DNA of 64,000 bases from Weissella cibaria KACC 11862 (lineage in GTDB: Bacteria; Bacillota; Bacilli; Lactobacillales; Lactobacillaceae). The notes below the pieces were generated by a model. That model made no database searches and was not told the origin of the DNA. It was given only the letters and a program-made list of their open reading frames with translations. Below are positions 1 through 8,094 of this stretch, in pieces; the stretch's first letter is position 1; the number at the start of each line of letters is the position of its first letter. Position numbers and translations under genes: made by a program. Location of the stretch: positions 1 to 64,000 of the forward strand of contig NZ_AEKT01000016.1 in assembly GCF_000193635.1 (NCBI RefSeq), given 5' to 3'.

Positions 1-1325
1 TAGTAATTTGTTTTCTCAAGTAAATAATTAACACGTTCATCCGAAACCAAACGGCGAAGTTCGGTGGTATCATCAATAATTTCACCGTCTTTTTCGAAAT
101 CAGTGACACCAATATAATGAAATGGTGCTAAAAGTTCTGAATCCAAAGCATCCAACAAGGAAATTTCATAAGCAACATTATAGTCAAAATATTCGTAGAC
201 ATTAACACCATCCGTACGTTCTGGAGTGGCGGTCATACCCAACATAAATTCCGGCTTAAAGTAATTCATGAACCGTTGGTACATTGTCTCTCGATCTGAA
301 TCTTGATTATGTCCTACACGATGAGCCTCATCAATTAAAATATACTCAAAGCGATCAGAACCCAACTTTTCCATTATGTCAGGGCGTGAAACCATATTAA
401 CAGTTGCGAACAAATACTTTGCATCGTAATTTTTTTGAGTCCCTGATAACAGTCCATAGTCTGAATCCGACCCGCCTAATATTTTTTTAAAGCTTTCAAT
501 CGATTTCTTCAAAATTTGCTCACGATGCACCACAAACAACATCCGATCTGGATTAAACTGTTTTACATCAAAAGCTGCCAAATATGTTTTACCCGTTCCA
601 GTAGCTGAAACTACCAACCCTTTTCTTGCACCGCGTTGCCGCAAGTCAGCAAGAGCTTCCAAAGCTGGTTCCTGCATTTTATTTGGTGTAATTTCTGCTG
701 AATTATCCACAAAAGAACGATCAATTCTGAACTCGGGTTTGCGTTCCTGATAGTGCTCAGAATATTCAGCAATCCATTTCTCAGTCAGCGGCACAGATTG
801 ATCCCATAAGTCATCAAGTCTCTCTTGAATTTGCTTTGTAATATCTCCCTGATCGGTGGATGTTACACGTAAGTTCCATTCAAAATTCTTTTTTAAAGCT
901 GTTTGAGTTAAGTTTGCACTCCCAATAATGACTGATGTGTAGTCACCATGATTAAAAGAATATGCCTTGGTGTGAAAACCATTCTCATTAATAATTCGAA
1001 CATCTACATTGGGTAACTTTAGCAACTCTTTAAAAACTTTTGGCTGATTGAAATCAAGATAGTTAGACGTAATTAGTCGACCTCGAATGCCCCGATTAGC
1101 CAGATCATTCAATGTACTTTTAATATCGATTAGTCCACCTTCAGTGACGAACGCCACTGCAAAAGTAAATCCCTGAGTTGTCTGTAACTCGTCGTACAGA
1201 TGGTCAAGAACCGTGTCTCCACCCTGATTTGTTAGCAACATTGGCTGATAACGTTCTTGCGCTTCAACCCCATCGTCAATAAAGCCAAATTCCGCTCCAG
1301 CTCTAAGCTCTTCTTTAGTTGCCAT
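1..1325 (-). CDS. PLD-nuclease / SF2 DEAH helicase (partial, C-terminus outside window)
   Basis: The reading frame starts at an ATG at 1325 and stays open to the window edge, so only the first ~440 residues are seen. The N-terminal ~150 residues form a phospholipase-D-like domain (HTK followed by IGSANLTQT, the HxK...GSxN signature). A superfamily II helicase core follows: Walker A SATGTGKT, DEAHR box, and TATPERTDG (motif III). This order matches DUF3427-type DEAD/DEAH helicases with an N-terminal PLD domain, which are common in defence islands. The start overlaps the NUDIX stop by one base (TAATG), so the two are translationally coupled. DNA processing or defence is inference; the accessory C-terminal domain cannot be seen. 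Confidence 0.88.
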   Translation of the reverse strand, partial: MATKEELRAGAEFGFIDDGVEAQERYQPMLLTNQGGDTVLDHLYDELQTTQGFTFAVAFVTEGGLIDIKSTLNDLANRGIRGRLITSNYLDFNQPKVFKELLKLPNVDVRIINENGFHTKAYSFNHGDYTSVIIGSANLTQTALKKNFEWNLRVTSTDQGDITKQIQERLDDLWDQSVPLTEKWIAEYSEHYQERKPEFRIDRSFVDNSAEITPNKMQEPALEALADLRQRGARKGLVVSATGTGKTYLAAFDVKQFNPDRMLFVVHREQILKKSIESFKKILGGSDSDYGLLSGTQKNYDAKYLFATVNMVSRPDIMEKLGSDRFEYILIDEAHRVGHNQDSDRETMYQRFMNYFKPEFMLGMTATPERTDGVNVYEYFDYNVAYEISLLDALDSELLAPFHYIGVTDFEKDGEIIDDTTELRRLVSDERVNYLLEKTNY

Positions 1326-1726
1326 TAGTTAAAACCCCGTTCAACCAATTCTTTAATTGCTGGCACATCAGTAGGGGCCCAACTTAATTCCAAAGCCTCT
1401 TGTTCTGAAACCCAGCGTAATTCCTCATGTTCAATTGTTTTGGTTATTTCTGAGTCTAAACGTGCGTATAAAATTTCAAGCACCACAACGCCAAAATCAT
1501 ATTCTTTTTCAAATGGTTCATCGATCTTTTCGAAAATAGTTGCGTTAGCGCCGAACTCTTCAAAAACTTCACGCTTTAAAGCTTCTTCTGGCGTTTCACC
1601 CGAATCAATCTTTCCACCTGGGAATTCCCAATAACCACCTAATGAACGTCCTTCTGTTCGCTTAGCCGCGAGTAATTTTCCGTTTTCAATGATTGCCGCT
1701 CCAACAACTGGTATACGCTTTGTCAT
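1325..1726 (-). CDS. NUDIX hydrolase (MutT-like)
   Basis: A 133-residue protein with a full NUDIX box (GGKIDSGETPEEALKREVFE then EFGA), fitting Gx5Ex7REUxEExGU. It is likely a Mg-dependent (d)NTP pyrophosphohydrolase. I use the ATG at 1726, preceded by GAGAGGT at proper spacing, rather than an in-frame ATG seven codons upstream, whose purine run sits too close. The stop overlaps the helicase ATG (TAATG), so the two proteins probably act together. NUDIX genes or domains next to PLD/DUF3427 helicases recur in bacterial genomes; a role in nucleotide sensing or repair is inference. Confidence 0.9.
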   Translation of the reverse strand: MTKRIPVVGAAIIENGKLLAAKRTEGRSLGGYWEFPGGKIDSGETPEEALKREVFEEFGANATIFEKIDEPFEKEYDFGVVVLEILYARLDSEITKTIEHEELRWVSEQEALELSWAPTDVPAIKELVERGFN

Positions 1727-1775
1727 ATCGATTACCTCTCGTGTCATATTCCTGTATTCATTTTAGCAGCAATAG

Positions 1776-1805
1776 AAAAAGATTGGACGAAACATCCAAT
1801 CTTTT
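1776..1805 (-). terminator. Rho-independent terminator after the DUF262 pair
   Basis: An 11-bp stem (AAAAGATTGGA with its complement) and 7-nt loop. On the minus strand it is followed by a U-rich run. It lies between the second DUF262 gene and the NUDIX gene and separates two transcription units. Confidence 0.8.
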
Positions 1806-1901
1806 AAGGTAAAAATCTAATCAAATCTGGTACTACCTGTTCACGCACAGTCGCACCATTTGATAAATATACAATTCTATTTTATTTGAGCAACTCTGAC
1901 C

Positions 1902-1933
1902 AATTAATATACCAGTATACTGGTATATTAATT
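1902..1933. repeat. 32-bp perfect palindrome overlapping a stop codon
   Basis: The 32 bases are identical to their own reverse complement, centred on GTATAC, with AATTAATATACC arms. The TAA stop of the DUF262 gene (1928-1930) lies inside. There is no loop and no U-tract, so it is unlike the nearby terminator. It could be a dimeric protein site or a cruciform-prone site. Confidence 0.9.
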
Positions 1934-3673
1934 AGCTTCAATTTTAGATGGAACTATTTCAAGTACTTTTTGTATCAACTCGTTGTTTCTTTGTTCGATA
2001 GACTCTATATTGAATTCTTTTACATTCTTTTGAATTGAATCGTTTAAAAACAATGGTAAAGTCAGTCCAACTTTAGCATCATTACTTGGATCCTTATACA
2101 ATAATTTTTCTTGGAAGGTCTTTTGCCCTAACCCTGAATTATATGGTGTTAACGTCAAGTTGCCTAACCTATGAACGTTTTTCCTTTGATTCTCTTCGGC
2201 TACAGATTCATTACCATCTCCAATTATATCAACCCAATATTTTGGCAGATTTCCTTGTGGCAAAATGTGCTCAATCGACCAACGCAACTTGTTGCCTTTA
2301 TAGTCATCCAGAGAATCCGGGTTCCCATTATGAAAATAATTTCCAAACTTTCTTTCGAGAGAAATTAACAAAAATCGTGTTGTATGCACGTTTTTATCGT
2401 AAATCCCTTCATTCAAAGCATTTTCAAATTGCTGGTTGCTAGGCATGATAACGTTAATCTTACGTGCGATATACGACACTAGATTCTCACCTCTAAATTT
2501 ATTATCCGTAATGTCTTTACGCATTCCATTAAAGGCGCTTCTTAAGTTAGAAGCCTTTGGTGTAAGCACAAAGTTTCGACGAATAAATAGGTTAATAACC
2601 ATTCTAATTACTTGGTCAATTTGAGATTCATCGATCTGATACTCCACCTGATTCACTAAAACGTTTAATAAAAAGGGATAACTAGTTGTAGCGTCTAGTT
2701 TAGCCAAGCCTGCTAGTGAGTATGTATATTCAGGGCTATCAGTATCAATTTTCATATATACCTTAGCTCGTTCGATTAACTTATCTATATACTCTGCACC
2801 ATTCTTGTCAAAAAGCCTTTGATATGATTTTACAATTTTTCCTTTTGTCAAACTTGAAACCGATTCTGTTTCAAATGCATCATAATTATTCTGAACAAAA
2901 CGAGTCATTTTTTGCTCATCCGGTTGGTCGTTATCAGTTACAAACACGTCAGAAAGTTTTTGCCACTTAACAGCATCTCCATGCTTTGATAAATAGATAT
3001 TTTTTAAAAGATCCAGTGGCGTTAACGGAACGCCCTTACTATTTAGACTTGCAAAAACTTGATATGCATCATTTAGATTTGGAACAGAAATCTGTAAAAG
3101 TTCAATTTTATTAAGCTTATTTTGATAGAAATCATGTAGTTGATGCGCCGTCATATCCGATAACAAATTATCTTCAATGTACTTATATCGTTTAAAAAAG
3201 GCATAGTTCCCATAGCCTGGAACTATTTTTTGCCCCTCCAACTGCTGCAGCAAGTTTTTGAAAATTTCCTGATCTTTGTCTAGTAGTTGTAATCTAGGCG
3301 TTTCAATATTGCTATCCACCAATAATTGTCTCTTTATATCACCGATGTCTTGATACAACAACGCCTTGATGTCTTCAGAAGTTTCTGGTTTATTAGCAAT
3401 AGACTTCATATTAGAATAAAGACCTAATAAAAGCATGCTAAGCGTCGTAAGTCTCTGCTGCCCATCAATAATACTGTCATGTCCTTCTTCAGTATTAATC
3501 AGTAAATTTCCTACATAGTATCCACTATCTTCATTAGCAATGTCATTGAACAAAGTTTCAATCTGCTCTGCCCGCCAAGAATAATGGCGCTGATATACAG
3601 GTACAATATATTTATTTGAAGCGCCAATTTGAAAAACAGATGCTAAAGGCAATGTTTTTGGTGTAATATCCAT
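1928..3673 (-). CDS. DUF262/DUF1524 (GmrSD-like) protein with intact HNH motif
   Basis: 581 residues. The N-terminal DUF262 domain shows VPVYQRHYSW (about residues 24-33) and IIDGQQRLTT (about 69-78), the DGQQR signature of the GmrS/ParB-like nucleotide-binding fold. The C-terminus has the DUF1524 HNH signature: SIEHILPQ near residue 470 and HRLGNLTLTPYN about 40 residues later. Members include type IV modification-dependent restriction enzymes (GmrSD) and BrxU/SspE-like antiphage proteins. GGGGAAG precedes the ATG. The gene lies 16 nt after a second DUF262 gene, suggesting a joint complex. The exact target is unknown. Confidence 0.85.
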   Translation of the reverse strand: MDITPKTLPLASVFQIGASNKYIVPVYQRHYSWRAEQIETLFNDIANEDSGYYVGNLLINTEEGHDSIIDGQQRLTTLSMLLLGLYSNMKSIANKPETSEDIKALLYQDIGDIKRQLLVDSNIETPRLQLLDKDQEIFKNLLQQLEGQKIVPGYGNYAFFKRYKYIEDNLLSDMTAHQLHDFYQNKLNKIELLQISVPNLNDAYQVFASLNSKGVPLTPLDLLKNIYLSKHGDAVKWQKLSDVFVTDNDQPDEQKMTRFVQNNYDAFETESVSSLTKGKIVKSYQRLFDKNGAEYIDKLIERAKVYMKIDTDSPEYTYSLAGLAKLDATTSYPFLLNVLVNQVEYQIDESQIDQVIRMVINLFIRRNFVLTPKASNLRSAFNGMRKDITDNKFRGENLVSYIARKINVIMPSNQQFENALNEGIYDKNVHTTRFLLISLERKFGNYFHNGNPDSLDDYKGNKLRWSIEHILPQGNLPKYWVDIIGDGNESVAEENQRKNVHRLGNLTLTPYNSGLGQKTFQEKLLYKDPSNDAKVGLTLPLFLNDSIQKNVKEFNIESIEQRNNELIQKVLEIVPSKIEAN

Positions 3674-3689
3674 GCTTAACTTCCCCGTC

Positions 3690-5429
3690 TCATCGCCAAA
3701 TCACGACAACTTTATTATTCATTTCGTTCTGCCTAGCTTCTACTGTATCGTTATTCCAACCTTGCTTAACTTGCTCAGCCAAATAATTGTTTCCTGGGAA
3801 CAACGACCCATGTAACGCTTGATATTTTTCATCAATATCGCGCTCATCAAACTTGTACGCTTTCTCAATTAGCGTCCAATTTCCAATTCGGGACTCGTGA
3901 TCTGTATCTACATCATCATTAATATTATTTAACTCCGCAATGCGAACTAGTTCATACTTGTCTTCTCGGAAAACATCTTCATAGTAGTTCTCCTCACTAT
4001 TTGCATATGCAAGCTCACTCAATAAATACGTAAGCGCCCACTTCTTTTGCCCACGTTTTCCACCTTCTTTAGACAAAACCGAAAAGGCAGCAAGAACATC
4101 TGCATCAGAATGTAGCATAACAGGACGCTTCAAGTCTGCGTTTATATCGTCAACATTAGTTAGCTCACCCCGATAAATCTTATTTGCCGTTGTCGCAAAC
4201 CCGTTTTCCAACGTGTTAGTTCCGTTATTCAGAATTGTTCGGTGTCGTACAAAGATTGAAATCACTTGATGCAGAACTTGCGCGATTTGTTGCTCATCAA
4301 ACCGTTGCTTCCGCATTGATAAGAATATTGGATAATACAGCTTTACGCTCATTTTATCCAGTATGTCTATTTCTGCATGTAACATGCTATTTTTAAATAA
4401 ATCTCTGTTCGCAACCGGACTCCACGGATTTTCTAGCACATCATAGGCATGTACAAGTTCAACCAAATCATCTAAGAAATTCTTACCCTCTGACTTAGAG
4501 TTTAGCTCTTGGCTTAAGGAACGATACAGCGCACCTTCTGTTACTAACCTACGCGTAGCGGTCCAATAAGAACGGATATACGATGTGATCCGATCACTAT
4601 CTGCATTCAACTGATCAGAAACCTTTGCCCACAACAGATTAGTCTGTTCCAAATCATCTTCTAATAAGAACATGATGTGATTCTTGATGATATCAGATGG
4701 TTTCAAGTCAGCGCCACGACTATTCAGTGTTTCAAAAATAATAAACGCATCCCGTTGAGTTGGAGCAGAAATCATAACGACATAAAATTTTTCGATAAAA
4801 GTTCTCAAAATTCTATCTAGTAAATTAATACGTTCAACCAACGTCTTATTCTTCGAAAGTGAATTTAAAACACCGCGTTGAAATTCAAAGTACGCCGCAT
4901 CCATATTTTTCATTGGTTCTGTCTTTTGATGACTATCTACGTAGTCCACATCTTGCGAATGAGTTCGTTTGTAAAAATAATCCTGCAATGCTCGATCAGA
5001 TTCAGACGACACTTGTAACTTTAACGTTGCCTGATCACCATTTTCACCGCGAATTAATCGTTGGTTTATATCTCGCATGATATCACGGAGTTTGTCTCGA
5101 GAATCCTGTGTCAGATACTCCGCCTCATCAACTAGCATTTTTTGAGCAATATCTCGAATAACCGCCAAAAAAATTGTGCTAGTTGTCATTCTTTGCTGTC
5201 CATCAATTAAATCTTGAATATTATCATGATTAAATGTCACCACCTGACCAAAAAAATGATTATCACGTCGTTCTTCGATCAAATCTTCTAAGTCCCGCCA
5301 AAAATCCAAAACTTCATTTTGCTTCCAAGAATAGTTTCGTTGATACACAGGAACAGAAAATACATTTTGTTGAAAAAGTATCTCCATCGTTAATCCAGCT
5401 GGTTGTGGAATTTTAATTGGAACGCCCAT
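3690..5429 (-). CDS. DUF262 protein with degenerate C-terminal HNH region
   Basis: About 579 residues. DUF262 motifs VPVYQRNYSW and LIDGQQRMTT are near the N-terminus. The C-terminal region keeps a DUF1524-like block (ESRIGNWTLIE), but the EHxxP element that supplies the HNH histidine, intact in the neighbour, is not visible. It may therefore be a non-catalytic partner. I start at the second ATG (5429), which has GGGGGT upstream; the ATG six codons earlier has no Shine-Dalgarno. It begins a two-gene unit with 1928-3673 and lies downstream of the R-M terminator. Defence role is inferred from family and context. Confidence 0.8.
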   Translation of the reverse strand: MGVPIKIPQPAGLTMEILFQQNVFSVPVYQRNYSWKQNEVLDFWRDLEDLIEERRDNHFFGQVVTFNHDNIQDLIDGQQRMTTSTIFLAVIRDIAQKMLVDEAEYLTQDSRDKLRDIMRDINQRLIRGENGDQATLKLQVSSESDRALQDYFYKRTHSQDVDYVDSHQKTEPMKNMDAAYFEFQRGVLNSLSKNKTLVERINLLDRILRTFIEKFYVVMISAPTQRDAFIIFETLNSRGADLKPSDIIKNHIMFLLEDDLEQTNLLWAKVSDQLNADSDRITSYIRSYWTATRRLVTEGALYRSLSQELNSKSEGKNFLDDLVELVHAYDVLENPWSPVANRDLFKNSMLHAEIDILDKMSVKLYYPIFLSMRKQRFDEQQIAQVLHQVISIFVRHRTILNNGTNTLENGFATTANKIYRGELTNVDDINADLKRPVMLHSDADVLAAFSVLSKEGGKRGQKKWALTYLLSELAYANSEENYYEDVFREDKYELVRIAELNNINDDVDTDHESRIGNWTLIEKAYKFDERDIDEKYQALHGSLFPGNNYLAEQVKQGWNNDTVEARQNEMNNKVVVIWR

Positions 5430-5551
5430 AATTATATATACCCCCATAATTGTTAACTACAATAATTAGATCATTATTTGGATCCAGAGGCAAATAAATA
5501 CTTTATTTCTTTTCTTGCAATATAAAGTATATTCAAATTTCTTTATTCAAC

Positions 5552-5586
5552 AAAAGGAGCACTGCAAAACTGCAGCACTCCTTTTT
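5552..5586 (-). terminator. Strong terminator at the end of the R-M unit
   Basis: Stem AAAGGAGTGCTGCA pairing with TGCAGTGCTCCTTT (two G-T wobbles), 4-nt loop and flanking A/T runs. It overlaps the stop of the restriction gene and may work in both directions. It separates the R-M genes from the DUF262 pair. Confidence 0.85.
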
Positions 5587-6997
5587 ACTGTATTCTCATC
5601 ACAAACCAATTCATCACCGCATTCACCGAACTTGCCCGACGAGGAACTGTGCTTCCACCAATATCCGGTCGATGTAGTTTGATTAATTCACCAACTGTTT
5701 TATTATCAGGTAAATGTCCTGTAGCCACCCAAATTTCAATCATTGCTCTAAAAATTGGCCGTTGTACCAACTCTTTAGCAAATAGCCCAATCTTCGTATT
5801 ATAGTCTGCATCAATAAACACGCGTCCTAATTGAGAGACTTTAAATCTCCCATCTACTTTCTGAGCTAAGCTAAAATATTCGGCCGCGTTTGCATAATAA
5901 TCTGATTGTCTCACATCAAACTTGAACGCTTCCGCGAAAAACTCCTTCGTACCTATCTCAAATACATCCCCTTGCTCACTCGTAAGCGGTTTACCACTAA
6001 GAACAACTGGTATTTCAAATATTTTTTCAGGATCATTAGCTTGAATAAACGGTACTAATTCACCATCCAGACGTCTTGGCTCTACCGAAACTTGTTGCTG
6101 TGCCAATAAAACTTTCAAAGTTTCACGCGTTACTGGCTGCGATTCTTCTTCAAATACAAATTCATACTCACGAATTTTCTTTAGCGAATTAAAATCATCA
6201 ATATCCGTAAACTGATAAACGTGAAATGAAAATACATCATCAGTATATGTAAAGTACGCTGAATAAATTTCCTTAGGAAACTTCATCTGATCATGATAAA
6301 TACGCGTTGGTATATACAACTGACGAATATTAAAATCCTCAGGTCGTTTCTTTTTCGATTCGACAATCAAGACACGACTTGGCGACTCATAAACACCATC
6401 AATTTCAGACTGCCATCCATCAATCACAAAATTAGTTTGGCCGTTACGATAATGACTGATTTGAAAATCAATCAGTCCTGTTCCCTTCTTACCACTTAAC
6501 GTTGCCACAACATCAGCATTTAAATCATCCATCACATATTTCAGCATGCCACTCATTTCAGCGACAGATTGTGCAACAGCCTCACTATTAATTGTTTCCG
6601 GACTTTCTGGGCGAATACCTGAAATCCACTTTGGAAAGGTCATTCGAACTGGTTCAAGTACTTCATATTTCAAACTCTCGAACGTCTTAAAATCAGAAAT
6701 GGCATACCTATCCCGTCCCTTTGGCATTAACGTAAACTGTGCGCTTTTACCAAAAATATTCTTATCGACCGAATCTTTAAAAACTTCTGGCAAGTCACTA
6801 CTAAAATCAAACTTCAATAAGTTTCGAGCGTCAGGCGCATTATCAGGCCGATCGGCATAATATTCACGTACGTATTTATTAATGTCACTACTGGTAATTT
6901 CATACGCCCCGTTTTGCTCAATTTGTTTTGGTATATCAAAGCGGTCAAATAAATAACGCCAGGCGATATCTTGCTTTCTAGTTCTTGCTTTTGCCAT
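5585..6997 (-). CDS. Putative type II restriction endonuclease (PD-(D/E)XK-like)
   Basis: 470 residues, 5 nt after the methyltransferase stop. Around residues 195-220 there is a PD-(D/E)XK-like arrangement, EIDGVYESPSRVLIVESKKK: acidic residue, spacer, then hydrophobic strand plus ESK. A C-terminal region (WIVATGHLP-like, then RRASSVNAVMNW) resembles a winged-helix DNA-binding end. I do not recognise a named prototype, and it is much longer than R.DpnII. The Shine-Dalgarno (GGGAG) lies within the last codons of the methyltransferase, so translation is probably coupled and should fall when the upstream repeat tract is out of frame. Cognate restriction activity is inferred from position. Confidence 0.65.
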   Translation of the reverse strand: MAKARTRKQDIAWRYLFDRFDIPKQIEQNGAYEITSSDINKYVREYYADRPDNAPDARNLLKFDFSSDLPEVFKDSVDKNIFGKSAQFTLMPKGRDRYAISDFKTFESLKYEVLEPVRMTFPKWISGIRPESPETINSEAVAQSVAEMSGMLKYVMDDLNADVVATLSGKKGTGLIDFQISHYRNGQTNFVIDGWQSEIDGVYESPSRVLIVESKKKRPEDFNIRQLYIPTRIYHDQMKFPKEIYSAYFTYTDDVFSFHVYQFTDIDDFNSLKKIREYEFVFEEESQPVTRETLKVLLAQQQVSVEPRRLDGELVPFIQANDPEKIFEIPVVLSGKPLTSEQGDVFEIGTKEFFAEAFKFDVRQSDYYANAAEYFSLAQKVDGRFKVSQLGRVFIDADYNTKIGLFAKELVQRPIFRAMIEIWVATGHLPDNKTVGELIKLHRPDIGGSTVPRRASSVNAVMNWFVMRIQ

Positions 6998-7002
6998 TCA
7001 TC

Positions 7003-7933
7003 TTACTCCCAACTCCGCACAAGCACTTCAGAAACTTTGGCTCGACTACTTGCTTTCGCTGCAACGAAACGATGTGCTTCTACTGTTTCGATTACACCAA
7101 TTCCCTCATATAGTTCATGAAGCAGTGGCACATCATTGTTTGATAGCAGTACGAAGACACCCCGATCTTTTAACTCTTTAAACAAGTCACGTAACCGCAC
7201 TTGTTCGTCGTAACCAAATTCACTTGAGTAACTTGTGAAACTAGCCGTCTCGCTAGCTGGAATATAGGGCGGATCAAAATACACAAAGTCTCCTGTCTGT
7301 GCCTTTTCGACCGCTTTTGCAAAATCACCAGTCATAACGTCTACATTCGCGTTATTCAAATACTCGGAAACGCGTCGAATTGTTGGCTCATCTGCAATCT
7401 TTGGATTTTTGTATTTCCCATAAGGTACGTTATTTTGCCCCTTACTGTTTACACGCCACAAACCGTTAAAACCAACCTTAATCATATAAATGAATCGCGC
7501 TGCTCGTTCAACCTCTGTCATTTCTTCAAGACGACCATCACGATCAGTCAATCGCAAATCCAAGTAATATTCTTTTGAATTATTAGCCTGGTGTTCTACC
7601 AATTTTTCTAATAGTTCATCTGGTCGATCACGCACAATGCGCCAAACGTTTGCTAATTCCGGATTAAAGTCATTCACAACCGCATCATGGGGTTCCAAAG
7701 ACAACAAAAAGGCACCTCCTCCCAGAAACGGCTCAAAATACGTCCCAAATTGCTTTGGAACGTACTTAGCCAATTCTGGCAGAAGCTGCCTTTTTCCACC
7801 GACCCATTTGATAAATGGACGGATCTCACCTAGTTGGTTGGTTGGTTGGTTGGTTGGTTGGTTGGTTGGTTGGTTGGTTGGTTGGTTGGTTGGTTGGTTG
7901 GTTGGTTGGTTGGTTGGTTGGTTGGTTAAGCAT
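7003..7933 (-). CDS. Phase-variable DpnM-like adenine-N6 DNA methyltransferase (OFF frame in this sequence)
   Basis: The catalytic body is a D12-class Dam/DpnM-type methyltransferase: [16 protein letters not shown] (SAM-binding FxxWxGGK), [11 protein letters not shown] (motif I) and [10 protein letters not shown] (DPPY). It closely resembles DpnM, so GATC is the likely target. The only ATG with a Shine-Dalgarno (AGAGGA, 8-nt spacing) is at 7933; it is followed by CTT and then the 95-nt CCAA tract, which encodes repeated Asn-Gln-Pro-Thr. With this tract length the ATG frame exits to ACT AGG TGA (stop at 7828-7826), while the body is in another frame. The third frame exits to TAG. One unit fewer or two more joins ATG to body. 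The only in-frame start is a TTG at 7773, which would drop the FxxWxGGK motif. Confidence 0.9.
7833..7927. repeat. Tetranucleotide tract (CCAA)23.75 in the methyltransferase 5' end
   Basis: 95 nt of uninterrupted GTTG on plus (CAAC/CCAA on minus), 23 full units plus 3 nt, starting two codons after the ATG. All three frames encode Asn-Gln-Pro-Thr repeats with no start or stop inside, so only the exit frame sets expression. This is the classic architecture of slipped-strand phase variation. Confidence 0.98.
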
Positions 7934-8052
7934 GCGCGTGATCCTCTTTCTCGTCAAATTGGATCTTAATTGTTGATCACTTTTTTAAATGGATCAACTT
8001 ATTAACAACAAGCTTTATAACTTTGATTTATTGCATCATTTAGCTATATTCA
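7934..8052 (-). promoter_or_regulatory. GATC-rich leader of the phase-variable R-M operon
   Basis: Contains a perfect 7-bp inverted repeat (GTTGATC 7972-7978 / GATCAAC 7992-7998) and GATC at 7940, 7962, 7975 and 7992. The 7940 site overlaps the Shine-Dalgarno region (AGAGGA). An AT-rich stretch upstream offers TATAAA and TTGTTG-like boxes, but I cannot pick one promoter with confidence. Dense GATC suggests control by methylation or by a bound regulator; this is inference. Confidence 0.55.
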
Positions 8053-8088
8053 CAAAAAAGTCCGTCGAGCATATCTCAACAGACTTTC
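8053..8088 (-). terminator. Terminator of the ribose operon
   Basis: Stem AGTCTGTTGAG / CTCGACGGACT with G-U pairs and a 5-nt loop, followed by TTTTTT on the minus strand, just after rpiA. Confidence 0.85.
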
Positions 8089-8094
8089 TACCAT

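Noticed and set aside
7003-7773. Methyltransferase starting at TTG 7773
   Set aside because: Would remove the [13 protein letters not shown]-binding motif that is encoded just upstream in the same frame.
7637-7969. Plus-strand frame encoding Leu-Val-Gly-Trp repeats through the GTTG tract
   Set aside because: It is the complement of the CCAA tract and methyltransferase start; no ribosome site and no family match.
7940-7998. CRISPR-like repeat cluster
   Set aside because: Only short GATC-containing palindromes; no regular repeats with spacers.
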